Below are positions 34,932 through 44,817 of a stretch of 62,939 nt of DNA, piece after piece. The notes beneath the pieces were generated by a model that was not told where the DNA came from, did not search any database, and was given only the letters and a program-made list of their open reading frames with translations. The position numbers were made by a program, and so were the translations under genes. The stretch is from Cupriavidus campinensis (GTDB taxonomy: Bacteria; Pseudomonadota; Gammaproteobacteria; Burkholderiales; Burkholderiaceae): positions 1-62,939 of the forward strand of contig NZ_CAJPVH010000031.1 of the NCBI RefSeq assembly GCF_905397395.1, read 5' to 3'. Every line of letters begins with the position of its first letter. The first letter of the stretch is position 1.

Positions 34932-36437
34932 GTGACCCTGCCTGACCTGCCGCCGGCCGACCCTGGCCGGCTGGACGACTGCTTTTTGCCGATCTGGCGA
35001 GCCGCCGAACAACTCGCCAGCGGCGAGACCACCGCGCAGGCGCTGGTTGCGTCCTGCCACGCCGCGTGGGTCGCCCATCATGCGACGATCAACGCACTTA
35101 TCCTGCCGGACTTCGATGCCGCCTGCGCGGCGGCCCGCGAGAGTGACCGCCGCCGACAGGCCGGCGCCGCACTTGGGCCGCTGGACGGTGTGCCGTTCTC
35201 GATCAAGGAATCGTTCGACGTGGCCGGCTGGCCCACCACCTGCGGCAGCCCGGCGCGCGCCGATCATCGTGCCGAGCGCGATGCCGTGGTGGTGCAGCGC
35301 CTGCGCGCCCAGGGCGCCATCCTGCTCGGCAAGACCAATGTGCCGCTGGGCCTGCGCGACTGGCAAAGCTACAACGCGATCTACGGCACCACACGCAATC
35401 CGCACGATCCATCGCGCACGCCGGGCGGTTCCTCGGGCGGCAGCGCGGCGGCGGTTTGCGCCGGCATGAGCTTTTTCGATGTGGGCTCCGACATCGGCTC
35501 GTCGCTGCGCAACCCGGCGCACTACTGCGGCGTGTTCTCGCACAAGAGCAGTCACGGGCTGGTGCCGCTGCGCGGCCACGGCAACGCGCCGGCCGGGTTT
35601 GCCGAGCAGGACATCAACGTGGCGGGCCCGGTCGCCCGCAGCGCGCGCGACCTCGAACTGGTGCTGCGTGCCATCGCCGGCCCGGACGTGGACCTCGCGC
35701 CCGCCTGGCGGCTGGACTTGCCCGCCTGCCCGCACCAGCGTCTGGCCGACTTCCGCGTGGCGGTGCTGCCGACCCATCCGCTGGCCGATGTCGATGTCAT
35801 GGTCAGCCAGCCCATCGAGGCGCTCGGCCACTGGCTGGCCGGGCAGGGCGCCCGGGTGGACTGGCACGTGCGCCCGGACTTCGACGCCGCCGCGCTGTGG
35901 CGCAGCTACGTGCTGCTGCTGCGCGCCACCACCTCCGTCTATATGGATGACGCCGCCTTCGCCGACGCGCTGGCGCGCACCCGCCCGGATTCGGGTGACG
36001 ATTACGCCACGCTGCAATTCGCCGGCGCCACGCTGACGCACCGCGACTGGCTGCGCCTGCAAGCCGCCCGCGACCGCTTTGCCGAGAGCTGGCGCCGCTT
36101 CTTCGCCGACTACGACGTGCTGCTGTGTCCGGCCGCCGCCACCACCGCGTTCCCGCTCGACGAAGCCGGCGAGCCGTGGCAGCGCACGCTGCCGGTGAAC
36201 GGCCAGCCGATGCCGCTGACCACGCAACTGTTCTGGGCCGGCCATTCGGGGCTGTGCGGGCTGCCGTCCACGGTGGCGCCGATCGGTCCCGCGCGGGACG
36301 GCCTGCCGTGCGGCGTGCAGATCGTGGCGCGGCGCTGGGGCGATCTCACGTCGCTGCGCTTCGCCCAACTGCTCGAGGCCGCCGGCTACGCCTGCCAACC
36401 GCCGCGCGGGCTGGCAGCGGCCGGCATCGATCGATAA
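34932..36437 (+). CDS. Amidase (amidase-signature family)
   Basis: I chose the GTG at 34932, which has CGGAG 6 bp upstream, giving 501 residues; ATGs at 34899 and 34785 are alternatives. The Ser-cisSer-Lys triad is present: Lys in FSIKES (about 92), cis-Ser in GGSSGGS (about 167) and nucleophile Ser in GSDIGSSLRNPA (about 190). There the family's second Gly is Ser. It hydrolyses an amide to acid and ammonia. It is followed after 31 bp by an MFS transporter, so the pair probably imports and cleaves one compound. Confidence 0.9.
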   Translation: MTLPDLPPADPGRLDDCFLPIWRAAEQLASGETTAQALVASCHAAWVAHHATINALILPDFDAACAAARESDRRRQAGAALGPLDGVPFSIKESFDVAGWPTTCGSPARADHRAERDAVVVQRLRAQGAILLGKTNVPLGLRDWQSYNAIYGTTRNPHDPSRTPGGSSGGSAAAVCAGMSFFDVGSDIGSSLRNPAHYCGVFSHKSSHGLVPLRGHGNAPAGFAEQDINVAGPVARSARDLELVLRAIAGPDVDLAPAWRLDLPACPHQRLADFRVAVLPTHPLADVDVMVSQPIEALGHWLAGQGARVDWHVRPDFDAAALWRSYVLLLRATTSVYMDDAAFADALARTRPDSGDDYATLQFAGATLTHRDWLRLQAARDRFAESWRRFFADYDVLLCPAAATTAFPLDEAGEPWQRTLPVNGQPMPLTTQLFWAGHSGLCGLPSTVAPIGPARDGLPCGVQIVARRWGDLTSLRFAQLLEAAGYACQPPRGLAAAGIDR

Positions 36438-36468
36438 CAACACAACTGAAAGCTGGGAGGAAACCATC

Positions 36469-37794
36469 ATGATGGACTGGTTCAGGGAGCTGTCCCGCGC
36501 CGAGCGCAAGGGGTTCTACGGCGCGTTTCTTGGTCATGCGGTCGATGTGTTCGACTTCATGATCTATTCCTTCCTCATCTCCACGCTGCTGGCGCAGTGG
36601 GGCATGAGCAAGTCGATGGCGGGCGCCATCGTCACCTGGACGCTGGTCTCGTCGCTGGTGGGCGCGGTGGGCGCCGGGCTGCTGGCGGACCGCTTCGGCC
36701 GCGTGCGCGTGCTGCGCTGGACCATCATCGTGTTCGCGGTGTCGTGCTTCCTGTGCGGCATGGCGAATTCGCCCGAGCAGCTGCTGGTATTCCGCATGCT
36801 GCAGGGGCTGGGCTTCGGCGGCGAATCGTCGCTGTGCATGGTGCTGGTGACCGAGCTGATCCGCAATCCGGCCCATCGCGGCAAGTACTCGGGCTTCACC
36901 GCCAGCAGCTATTCGTTCGGCTGGGGCGGGGCGGCCATCGCCTACGCCATCACGTTCAACCTGTTCGAGCCGGAAACGGCGTGGCGGGTCTGCTTCTTTC
37001 TCGGCATCCTGCCGGCGCTGGTGGTGATCTACCTGCGCCGCAACCTCCAGGAGCCGGAAGTCTTCCTCAAGAGCCGGGCCGCGCGCGGCAAGGTCTCGCC
37101 GGGGGCGGACCTGGCGCGCGTGTTCCGCGCCCCGCTGCTGCGCAAGACCTTGCTGTGCAGCCTGCTGTCGGGCGGCATGCTGGGCGCCTACTACGCCATC
37201 GCCACCTGGCTGCCCACCTTCCTGAAGACCGAGCGGGGGCTGTCGGTATTCGGCACCAGCTCCTATCTGGCCGTGACCATCCTCGGCTCGCTGGTGGGCT
37301 ACGTGGCCGGCGCCTACGCCACGGACCGCTGGGGCCGCCGGGTGACCTATATGGCGTTCGCCGCCGGCGCCTTCGTCATGGCGATGATCTATATGGTGAT
37401 TCCGGTCAGCAATACGTCGATGCTGTTCCTCGGCTTCCCACTCGGGGTGCTGATGCAGGGCGTGTTCTCGGGGATTGGCGCGACGATCTCGGAGTCGTAC
37501 CCGAGTGCCGTGCGCGCCACGGGGTATGGCGTGTCGTACAACCTCGGCCGGGTGATCGGCTCGTTCTTCCCGCTCGCCGTGGGCTGGCTCAACAGCGGGC
37601 GGACCTCGCTGGCACTGGCCATCGCCATGGTGGCCGGGGTGGGCTACGCGCTGGTGATGGTGTCGGCGGCGCTGCTGCCGGAAACCTCGGGCATCGACCT
37701 GGGCCAGGCCGGCGGCGGGGATGACGAGACGGACCCGGCGCAGGCGCCGGCGACGGAAGCGGCGCCGCTGGCGCCCACGGGCCGCCCGGCATAG
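36469..37794 (+). CDS. MFS transporter (sialate/aromatic-acid:H+ symporter-like)
   Basis: The ATG at 36469 (or 36472) has GGGAGGAAACC upstream, and the product is 441 residues. About twelve membrane segments carry the MFS loop motif ADRFGRVRVL and its repeat TDRWGRRVTY. The conserved FLGHAVDVFDFMIYSF in segment 1 places it in the group that contains sialic acid and 4-hydroxybenzoate transporters. The C-terminal tail is acidic then Pro/Ala-rich. It shares the amidase promoter. Confidence 0.9.
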   Translation: MMDWFRELSRAERKGFYGAFLGHAVDVFDFMIYSFLISTLLAQWGMSKSMAGAIVTWTLVSSLVGAVGAGLLADRFGRVRVLRWTIIVFAVSCFLCGMANSPEQLLVFRMLQGLGFGGESSLCMVLVTELIRNPAHRGKYSGFTASSYSFGWGGAAIAYAITFNLFEPETAWRVCFFLGILPALVVIYLRRNLQEPEVFLKSRAARGKVSPGADLARVFRAPLLRKTLLCSLLSGGMLGAYYAIATWLPTFLKTERGLSVFGTSSYLAVTILGSLVGYVAGAYATDRWGRRVTYMAFAAGAFVMAMIYMVIPVSNTSMLFLGFPLGVLMQGVFSGIGATISESYPSAVRATGYGVSYNLGRVIGSFFPLAVGWLNSGRTSLALAIAMVAGVGYALVMVSAALLPETSGIDLGQAGGGDDETDPAQAPATEAAPLAPTGRPA

Positions 37795-37875
37795 CGGCTG
37801 GGTGAGGGCGGAGGAGAGGCGGGGGGGCCGATTCTCCGTGAAACAACACTCGGTGCGTGCACTTTTAAGCCGCCG

Positions 37876-37904
37876 CTTACCAGCGGCGGTCGCCAGCCTA
37901 TAAT
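37876..37904 (+). promoter_or_regulatory. Promoter of azlCD
   Basis: A perfect -10 TATAAT (37899-37904) follows a weak -35 CTTACC (37876-37881) at 17-bp spacing. It lies 85 bp before azlC. Confidence 0.6.
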
Positions 37905-37988
37905 GTCTGCTTTGCCGTCGGCGCGATGCCGGCGGTGCCCCCGACGGCCCCGCTCCACGCGCTGGCCGTACCCTTCTCGCCCTCTGCT

Positions 37989-38828
37989 ATGACACCCCGA
38001 CAGTCGTCCCCGGTGTGGTTGCGCCTCTGGCATCGCTTTGCCGAGGTGGAGCGCAACGGTTTTCTCGACGGCGCACGCTATTTCGCGCCATCCCTGCCCG
38101 CCGTGTTCTCGTGGGGGCTGGTCACCGGGGTGGCCATGAGCAAGTCGGCGCTGACCGTGCCGGAGGCCATCGGCATGTCGCTGCTGGTCTATGCCGGCTC
38201 CGCCCAGCTGGCCGTGCTGCCGCTGTTCGCCGCCGGCCTGCCGATCTGGACCATCTGGCTGACCGCCGCCGTGGTCAACCTGCGCTTCGTCATCTTCAGC
38301 GCGGCGCTCCAGCCGCACTTCAGCTATCTGCCGATGGGCCGGCGCACCGTGCTGGGCTTCTTCAACGGCGACCTCCACTTCGTCTATTTCATGCAGAAAT
38401 ACGTCGAGCCGGGCTACGCGCCGGGCAAGGAGGGCTATTTCTGGGGGATGGCGCTGGTCAACTGCGCCACCTGGCAGGTCTCGTCGCTGCTCGGCATCCT
38501 GCTGGCCAGCGTGTTCCCGGACGCCTGGGGTCTCGGGCTGGCCGGCGTGATGGCGCTGATTCCGGTGATGATCGCCACGATCAACTCGCGCTCCACGCTG
38601 ATGGCCGTGGTGGTGTCCGCCGTGCTGGCGCTGCTGTGCTTCGACCTCCCGTACCGGCTGGCGCTGGTGGTGGCCGTGGTGGGCGCGCTGGCGGCGGGCA
38701 TGGCCAGCGACGAACTGGCGGCGCGCGCCACGCTGCGCGGCATCCGCGCGCGGAAGGACAAGGCCAAGGCCGAGGCCCGCGCGATATCCGAGCCGCAGCC
38801 GGCGCCCCAGACCGGAGACCGCGCATGA
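37989..38828 (+). CDS. azlC: AzlC-family branched-chain amino acid exporter large subunit
   Basis: The ATG at 37989 gives 279 residues. It has the AzlC pattern: FLDGARYFAPSLPAVFSWGL near the N-terminus, YAGSAQLAVLPLFAAG, NLRFVIFSAALQPHF, and several membrane segments. The tail is charged. With the small AzlD subunit it exports Val, Leu or related amino acids. Its TGA overlaps the azlD ATG. Confidence 0.93.
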   Translation: MTPRQSSPVWLRLWHRFAEVERNGFLDGARYFAPSLPAVFSWGLVTGVAMSKSALTVPEAIGMSLLVYAGSAQLAVLPLFAAGLPIWTIWLTAAVVNLRFVIFSAALQPHFSYLPMGRRTVLGFFNGDLHFVYFMQKYVEPGYAPGKEGYFWGMALVNCATWQVSSLLGILLASVFPDAWGLGLAGVMALIPVMIATINSRSTLMAVVVSAVLALLCFDLPYRLALVVAVVGALAAGMASDELAARATLRGIRARKDKAKAEARAISEPQPAPQTGDRA

Positions 38829-39148
38829 GCCATCTGGAAACCTGGATCGCCATCGTCGGCATGGCCGTGGTGACCGTGTTCACGCGGGCGCTGTTCCTGA
38901 TGGCCGGCGAGCGCGTGAGCGTGCCGGACCGCCTCCAGCGCGCGCTGCGCTATGCCCCGGCGGCAGCGCTGGCGGCCATCATCGTGCCGGAATTCATGAC
39001 CTGGCAGGGCCACTTCACCATCTCGCCGATGAACGCCAAGCTGATGGCCGGCATCGCGGCCACGGTGTTCTACCTGTTCACGCGCCGCATGGTCGGGATG
39101 ATCGTGGTTGGCATGGCGGTGTACACCGCGCTGCGGCTGCTCACCTGA
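38825..39148 (+). CDS. azlD: AzlD-family branched-chain amino acid exporter small subunit
   Basis: The 107-residue protein has three or four hydrophobic segments and the AzlD signature (AVVTVFTRALFLMAGE, LRYAPAAALAAIIVPE). It starts within the azlC stop (ATGA), so the two are translationally coupled. It converges with the LuxR-type gene 22 bp downstream. Confidence 0.93.
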   Translation: MSHLETWIAIVGMAVVTVFTRALFLMAGERVSVPDRLQRALRYAPAAALAAIIVPEFMTWQGHFTISPMNAKLMAGIAATVFYLFTRRMVGMIVVGMAVYTALRLLT

Positions 39149-39170
39149 GCCTTCTGATCCCCACTGTTAA

Positions 39171-40316
39171 CTAATAGCGCGATGGCTCGGTCAGCATCGT
39201 GCTGAGCCGGGTCAGCAGGTGCGCCAGTTGCGCCTGCGTGCTGGTGTGGGTCTTGTTGAAGATCGACTTGACCTGGGTGCGGCTGGTCTCGCGCTTGATG
39301 CCGAGCTGGACGCAGGCGTCCGGCAGGCCAACGCCCTGCGTCAGCAGCGCGGCCAGCCGCGTTTCCGCCGGCGTGAGGCCGAACAGGTCGCGCAGGATGG
39401 CCGGCATGGCGCGCGGCGTGCCGTAGCGTTCGTGGATGGCGGCCAGCACGGTATGGGTCTCCATGCCCGGCAGGCTCTGCGCCATCGGCGCCAGCGCCAG
39501 GGACACGATCTGCGCGGTGCGGCCATCCGGGCCGGCGGCCTGGATGGCCTGCGCGGCCTGCAGCGTGTCTGGCGCGGCCATGGCGCTGAGCACCTCGGCG
39601 AACGGCCGTGATAACTGCCAGAAGGCGCTGTCCGTCCACGGGCTGGCGCGCGGCCCCAGGAAGGCGGCCGGCATCAGGCGCCGCACCCACGGCTCGCCGG
39701 ACTGGTTGGCGAACAGCGGCTTGCCGGCCAGATCGAACACCACCACGCCGAAGGGCAGCCGGTTCAGCATGTCTTCCGACAATCGGCCCCGCGCGACCAG
39801 CTCCTGCATGCGCTCGCGCAGGCCGATGGCATCGCGCAGGTGCGGAATCACCCAGTCCAGCGCGAGGGCGTCCGCCTCGGCATAGACATTGGCATCGAGC
39901 GGCCGTTGCAGCGACAGGTAAATCTCGTAGGTGGGATGCCGCTCGATCAGGCACGACATGACCGACGCGACATTCAGGCCGCGCAGGAACTCGCCATAGA
40001 ACGGGCTGGTGCGCATGACCTGCTCGCCTACGTCGCGATGGTCGATATACCAGTCCCCCACGCCCAGGCGCTCGGCGAACGGCCGGCTCGGGTCGAACTG
40101 GTAGTAGTGCGAGGTGTAGGCCTCCATGGCGTCGGGCTTGTAGTCCACCGCGTGAGTGACCACCACGCGGTCCAGCGCCCGGTTGCGCACGACCAGCGAC
40201 GCCTGCGAACTGCCGCTTGCGTCACACAGGGCGACCAGGCTCCGCTGCCAGGCGCCCGTTTCGAAAACACCTTGGTAGAGACCTCGGATGGTCTCGTGCA
40301 TTTGTCCGTCGTTCAT
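39171..40316 (-). CDS. LuxR-type helix-turn-helix regulator, paralogue 1
   Basis: The ATG at 40316 gives 381 residues. The C-terminal 65 or so residues are a LuxR/FixJ DNA-binding domain (LFGLTPAETRLAALLTQG, then GIKRETSRTQVKSIFNKT). The long N-terminal part has PAS-like features (PFGVVVFDLAGKPLFANQSGE) but no autoinducer-binding domain or receiver that I can see. It shares its whole architecture with the next gene (MHETIRGLYQGVFETGAWQ against MHGAIRGLYEGILDPGAWH), showing tandem duplication. The signal is unknown. Confidence 0.85.
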   Translation of the reverse strand: MNDGQMHETIRGLYQGVFETGAWQRSLVALCDASGSSQASLVVRNRALDRVVVTHAVDYKPDAMEAYTSHYYQFDPSRPFAERLGVGDWYIDHRDVGEQVMRTSPFYGEFLRGLNVASVMSCLIERHPTYEIYLSLQRPLDANVYAEADALALDWVIPHLRDAIGLRERMQELVARGRLSEDMLNRLPFGVVVFDLAGKPLFANQSGEPWVRRLMPAAFLGPRASPWTDSAFWQLSRPFAEVLSAMAAPDTLQAAQAIQAAGPDGRTAQIVSLALAPMAQSLPGMETHTVLAAIHERYGTPRAMPAILRDLFGLTPAETRLAALLTQGVGLPDACVQLGIKRETSRTQVKSIFNKTHTSTQAQLAHLLTRLSTMLTEPSRY

Positions 40317-40434
40317 GCTTGAGTCCGGCGAGGTGCGCGGGGCGTGCGCCCGGTTCCGGTGAGGCGGGCGGCGCGTCAAGACTTCGCGTGCCTGCCACGG
40401 GGATCGCGGCAGGGGAAAGGGGCGATGCAGGGTG

Positions 40435-41556
40435 CTAGCCTCCCTCTAGTGTGGCGGCGAGCCGCGTCAGCATCTGCGTGAGGCGGGCCTGGCTGCCGCA
40501 GCCCGTCTTCAGGAAGATGGATTTGAGTTGCGTGCGCGCGGTCTCGTGGCGAATGCGCATCTGTCGGCTCGCCTCGGGCAGTCCTTCGCCGCAAGCCAGC
40601 CGCGTGGCCAGCCGGGTTTCGGCCGGCGTGAGCCCGTACAGCTCGCGCAGCACGGTATCGAGCAGCACGGTATCGAGCAGCACGGATGGGGCGCCGGCCT
40701 CGTGCACCACCACCAGCGCGGCGGGTTGCTGCCAGGAGGCGGCGAGGATGTGGGTGGGCGGCAGGGGCAGGACCAGCACCTCGGCCGTGGCGCCGGTCTT
40801 GTCGGTGGCGCGCGCGGCCTGCGCGGCCTGCGGCTGGTTGGGATGGCAGGCGGCCTGGACCATCTCGGCAAAGCCGCGCGAGAGGCGCCAGTCGCCGGTC
40901 TTGCCAGTGGGGTCGAGCCGGCGCGCCCAGCGCTCGCCGGCCGTATTGGCCAGCAGTAGGTGGCGCTCGGGTGTGTAGACGGCCACGGCGAAGGCGAGCC
41001 GCTCCAGCAGCCGCGCGGAGACAGACGCCAGCGCGGACAGCCCCAGGGTGCGTTCGCGCAGGGCGATGGCGCTGCGCATATGCGGCACCACCCAGTCGAG
41101 CGCGCGGGTGTCCTCGCCCGAGAAGGCGTCCTGGCTCAGCGCGCGCTGCATCGAAAAATAGACTTCGTAGTGCGGCTGCCGTTCCACCAGGCAGGCCACG
41201 TAGGAGCGCAGGTCGAAGCGGTTGAAGAAGTCGCAGTAGAAGGGGTGGCGCGCCATGCCCTGCGGGCCGAGATCGCGCGCATCGATATACCAGGCGCCGG
41301 GCACCAGCCGGGGGGCAAAGATCTTGGCCGGGTCGATGGCCTGGTATTCCTTCTCGTACGCGGTGAACAGCTCCGGCACCGGATTGACGATCTCGTTGAC
41401 CGTGACCTGGTCGCGCACGGTGTCCCACACCATCATCGAGGCATGTGCGCTACCCGCCATATCGGTCAGGGCGCACAGGCTCTTGTGCCATGCCCCGGGG
41501 TCCAGAATGCCTTCGTAAAGCCCACGGATTGCCCCGTGCATGCTTGTTTGGTCCAT
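40435..41556 (-). CDS. LuxR-type helix-turn-helix regulator, paralogue 2
   Basis: The ATG at 41556 gives 373 residues. The C-terminal LuxR domain has LYGLTPAETRLATRLACG and RHETARTQLKSIFLKTG. The N-terminal region is paralogous to the neighbour and includes the same FAVAVYTPERHLLLANTAGE PAS-like segment. A 15-bp tandem duplication gives LLDTVLLDTVL just before the DNA-binding domain. It is 118 bp upstream of paralogue 1 on the same strand. Confidence 0.85.
   Translation of the reverse strand: MDQTSMHGAIRGLYEGILDPGAWHKSLCALTDMAGSAHASMMVWDTVRDQVTVNEIVNPVPELFTAYEKEYQAIDPAKIFAPRLVPGAWYIDARDLGPQGMARHPFYCDFFNRFDLRSYVACLVERQPHYEVYFSMQRALSQDAFSGEDTRALDWVVPHMRSAIALRERTLGLSALASVSARLLERLAFAVAVYTPERHLLLANTAGERWARRLDPTGKTGDWRLSRGFAEMVQAACHPNQPQAAQAARATDKTGATAEVLVLPLPPTHILAASWQQPAALVVVHEAGAPSVLLDTVLLDTVLRELYGLTPAETRLATRLACGEGLPEASRQMRIRHETARTQLKSIFLKTGCGSQARLTQMLTRLAATLEGG
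40651..40685. repeat. 15-bp in-frame tandem duplication in LuxR paralogue 2
   Basis: CACGGTATCGAGCAG occurs twice in tandem plus five bases of a third copy. It encodes the repeated LLDTV just before the helix-turn-helix domain. Confidence 0.9.
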
Positions 41557-41991
41557 CGGATTACCCCTGCATTCACGACAATGGACCATCCGGTCGCCGG
41601 CGCCTCGAAACGGAGCTGGTCAGGGGGATGGCTTTTTCGTTATTGCCGGTCGTTGCCGGCTCGCTGGCTGCAACTGATGATGCGATGTACCAAATATGCG
41701 AGGTTTGCTATGCGTGTCTGGCGGTGCATACGTTTAGTACATTAGGGCGTACATTAACCCAATAGGGGCGACCCGCCAGAGATACCTGTACCCTCCCTTC
41801 GAGGGGGTTTGTAGTGAAGTCCGATGCGCTCCTGGCACTTTCGCCCACAGGGTGAGTATTAGTGATTCATGCGGCATTTCTAGGGCCAATCGCATAAAAC
41901 CGTGACGGCGATCAGGTAAAATGCCGGTTTCCCCGATTTCCAACGCGGCCGCGTGCTGTTGGCGTACCGCCCAGTCCCGTTTCTACTCGCC
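41557..41991. other. Divergent intergenic region between LuxR paralogue 2 and pgk
   Basis: I see no gene in these 435 bp. It contains an 8-bp direct repeat GTACATTA (41737-41744 and 41749-41756, 12-bp period) and a weak hairpin around CCCTCCCTTCGAGGG near 41792. A TAAAAT (41917-41922) may be the pgk -10. The stretch is AT-richer than coding sequence. Confidence 0.5.
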
Positions 41992-43188
41992 ATGACCTCT
42001 GTCCTGCGTCTCACCGATCTCATCTCCCAAGGCAATCTCTCCGGCAAGCGCGTGTTTATCCGCGCCGATCTGAACGTGCCGCAGGACGATGCCGGCAAGA
42101 TCACGGAAGACACCCGCATCCGTGCGTCGGTACCGGCCATCGAAGCCTGCCTGAAGGCGGGCGCGGCCGTCATGGTGACGTCCCACCTGGGCCGCCCGAC
42201 CGAGGGTGAATTCAAGCCCGAGGACTCGCTGGCCCCGATCGCCGAACGCCTGTCCGAACTGCTCGGCAAGCCCGTGCGGCTGGTGCAGAACTGGATCGAT
42301 GGCGTGGACGTGGCGCCCGGCCAGGTGGTGTTGCTCGAGAACTGCCGCGTGAACAAGGGCGAGAAGAAGAACAGCGACGAACTGGCCCAGAAGATGGCCC
42401 GGCTGTGCGATGTCTACGTCAACGACGCCTTCGGTACCGCGCACCGCGCCGAGGCCACCACCCACGGCATCGCCAAGTACGCGCCCGTGGCCTGCGCCGG
42501 CCCGCTGCTGGCCGCCGAGATCGACGCGCTGGGCCGCGCGCTGGGCCAGCCGGCCCGCCCGCTGGTCGCCATCGTGGCCGGTTCCAAGGTTTCCACCAAG
42601 CTGACCATCCTCAAGTCCCTGGCGGACAAGGTGGACCAGCTGATCGTCGGCGGCGGCATCGCCAACACCTTCATGCTGGCCGCCGGCCTGAAGATCGGCA
42701 AGTCGCTGGCCGAGCACGACCTGGTTGGCGACGCCCAGGCCATCATCGACATCATGGCCCGCCGCGGCGCCTCGGTGCCGATTCCGGTGGACGTGGTCTG
42801 CGCCAAGGAATTCAGCGCCACGGCCGCCGCCACGGTCAAGGACGTCAAGGACGTGGCCGACGACGACATGATCCTCGACATCGGCCCCAAGACCGCCGCC
42901 CAGCTGGCCAACCAGCTCCAGGCCGCCGGCACCATCGTCTGGAACGGCCCGGTGGGCGTGTTCGAGTTCGACCAGTTCGGCAACGGCACCAAGGTGCTGG
43001 CCGAGGCCATCGCCAACTCCAAGGGTTTCTCGATCGCGGGCGGCGGTGACACGCTGGCCGCCATCGCCAAGTACCACATCGCCGACCGCGTGGGCTATAT
43101 CTCCACCGGCGGCGGTGCCTTCCTGGAGTTCCTGGAAGGCAAGACGCTGCCCGCGCTGGAAGTGCTCCAGCAGCGCGCCGCTGCCTGA
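41992..43188 (+). CDS. pgk: Phosphoglycerate kinase
   Basis: The ATG at 41992 gives 398 residues. PGK landmarks are [45 protein letters not shown] and [12 protein letters not shown], ending with the nucleotide-binding GGGDTLAAI. It makes ATP and 3-phosphoglycerate. It opens the glycolytic cluster pgk-pyk-fba. Confidence 0.98.
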   Translation: MTSVLRLTDLISQGNLSGKRVFIRADLNVPQDDAGKITEDTRIRASVPAIEACLKAGAAVMVTSHLGRPTEGEFKPEDSLAPIAERLSELLGKPVRLVQNWIDGVDVAPGQVVLLENCRVNKGEKKNSDELAQKMARLCDVYVNDAFGTAHRAEATTHGIAKYAPVACAGPLLAAEIDALGRALGQPARPLVAIVAGSKVSTKLTILKSLADKVDQLIVGGGIANTFMLAAGLKIGKSLAEHDLVGDAQAIIDIMARRGASVPIPVDVVCAKEFSATAAATVKDVKDVADDDMILDIGPKTAAQLANQLQAAGTIVWNGPVGVFEFDQFGNGTKVLAEAIANSKGFSIAGGGDTLAAIAKYHIADRVGYISTGGGAFLEFLEGKTLPALEVLQQRAAA

Positions 43189-43260
43189 TTCGCCTGATTT
43201 CCCCCGATTGTTCCCGAGCCGCCCCTGTTCGTACCAGTTGCCACTGAGGAAACCGCCCGC

Positions 43261-44697
43261 ATGACTCGTTCCACCAAGATCGTTGCCACCATCGGCCCGG
43301 CGTCGAGCACGCTGGACATGCTGACCCGCATGATTGCCGCCGGTGTCGACGTGGTGCGCCTGAACTTCTCCCACGGCACCGCGCAGGACCATATCGACCG
43401 TGCCGCAATGGTGCGCGAGGCAGCGGCGGCCTGTGGCCGCGAGGTGGCCATCATGGCGGACCTGCAGGGCCCGAAGATCCGCGTGGGCAAGTTCGAGAAC
43501 GGCAAGATCACCCTGGCGCCGGGCGATCCGTTCGTGCTGGATGCCACCTGCCCGCTCGGCAACCAGGAGCGCGTGGGGCTGGACTACCAGGACCTGCCGC
43601 GCGACGTGGGCCCCGGCGACGTGCTGCTGCTCAACGACGGCCTGATCGTGCTGGTGGTGGAACGTGTCATCGGCAGCGAGATCTTCACCACGGTGCGCGT
43701 GGGCGGCGATCTCTCGAACAACAAGGGCATCAACCGCCAGGGCGGCGGGCTCTCGGCGCCCGCGCTGACCGCCAAGGACATGGAGGACATCAAGACCGCC
43801 ATGGCCCTCGGCGCGGACTACGTGGCCGTGAGCTTCCCCAAGAACGCCACCGACATGGAAATGGCGCGCCAGCTGGCCGCCGTGGCCGGCCAGCCGCATG
43901 GCCACAAGGCGCGCATGATCGCCAAGATCGAGCGGGCCGAGGCCATCCGCCCGGGCGTGCTGGAGGAAATCCTCCAGGCGTCCGACGGCATCATGGTGGC
44001 CCGGGGCGACCTGGCCGTGGAAGTGGGCAACGCGGCGGTGCCGGCGCTGCAGAAGCGCATGATCCGCCTCGCGCGGGAGGCCAACAAGCTGACCATCACC
44101 GCCACGCAGATGATGGAAAGCATGATCGTGAACCCGGTGCCGACCCGCGCCGAGGTGTCCGACGTGGCCAACGCGGTGCTGGACGGCACCGACGCGGTGA
44201 TGACCTCGGCCGAGACCGCCGCCGGGCGCTTCCCGGTGGAGACCGTCGAGGCCATGGCCGCCATCTGCCTGGAGGCCGAGAAGTCCGAGGTGGTGCAGCT
44301 GGACACCGACTTCCTGAACCAGACCTTCTCGCGCATCGACCAGTCGATTGCCATGGGTGCGCTGTTCACCGCCTATCATTTGGGAGTGAAGGCCATCGCG
44401 GCGCTGACCGACTCCGGCGCCACCGCGCTGTGGATGAGCCGCCACCGGATTCACGTGCCGATCTACGCCATGACGCCGAACCTGGCCTCCCAGCGCAAGA
44501 TGCAGCTGTACCGCAACGTGGTGCCGTTGCCGCTGCAGTCGAGCACGGACCGCGATGTGGCGCTGGAGCAGGCCGAGGAGCTGCTGCTGGCCCAGGGCGT
44601 GGTGCAGCGCGGCGATTTCATCGTGCTGACCATCGGCGAGCCCATGGGGCAGCCGGGCGGCACGAATACCCTCAAGATCGTGAGGGTGGGCAGTTAA
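43261..44697 (+). CDS. pyk: Pyruvate kinase
   Basis: The 478-residue enzyme has KIVATIGPAS at the start, the catalytic lysine region MADLQGPKIRVG, MVARGDLAVE and the TQMMESMI signature. The C-terminal allosteric domain is present. It converts phosphoenolpyruvate and ADP to pyruvate and ATP. It is 72 bp after pgk. Confidence 0.98.
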   Translation: MTRSTKIVATIGPASSTLDMLTRMIAAGVDVVRLNFSHGTAQDHIDRAAMVREAAAACGREVAIMADLQGPKIRVGKFENGKITLAPGDPFVLDATCPLGNQERVGLDYQDLPRDVGPGDVLLLNDGLIVLVVERVIGSEIFTTVRVGGDLSNNKGINRQGGGLSAPALTAKDMEDIKTAMALGADYVAVSFPKNATDMEMARQLAAVAGQPHGHKARMIAKIERAEAIRPGVLEEILQASDGIMVARGDLAVEVGNAAVPALQKRMIRLAREANKLTITATQMMESMIVNPVPTRAEVSDVANAVLDGTDAVMTSAETAAGRFPVETVEAMAAICLEAEKSEVVQLDTDFLNQTFSRIDQSIAMGALFTAYHLGVKAIAALTDSGATALWMSRHRIHVPIYAMTPNLASQRKMQLYRNVVPLPLQSSTDRDVALEQAEELLLAQGVVQRGDFIVLTIGEPMGQPGGTNTLKIVRVGS

Positions 44698-44817
44698 GGT
44701 TTAGGAATAAGCGCGCGATGTGGCGCGCCGGACAGACGCGGCACCCTGGTGGTGCGAACCTGCCGGCCCGGACATCCCCGATAAGAACCCCCCAAATTTT
44801 TCATTCAGGAGTTAGAC

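Noticed and set aside
41792..41815. Intrinsic terminator upstream of pgk
   Set aside because: The stem is only five to six pairs and only three T follow; neither flanking gene is transcribed towards it (LuxR paralogue 2 and pgk both read away from this gap), so nothing would need to end here.
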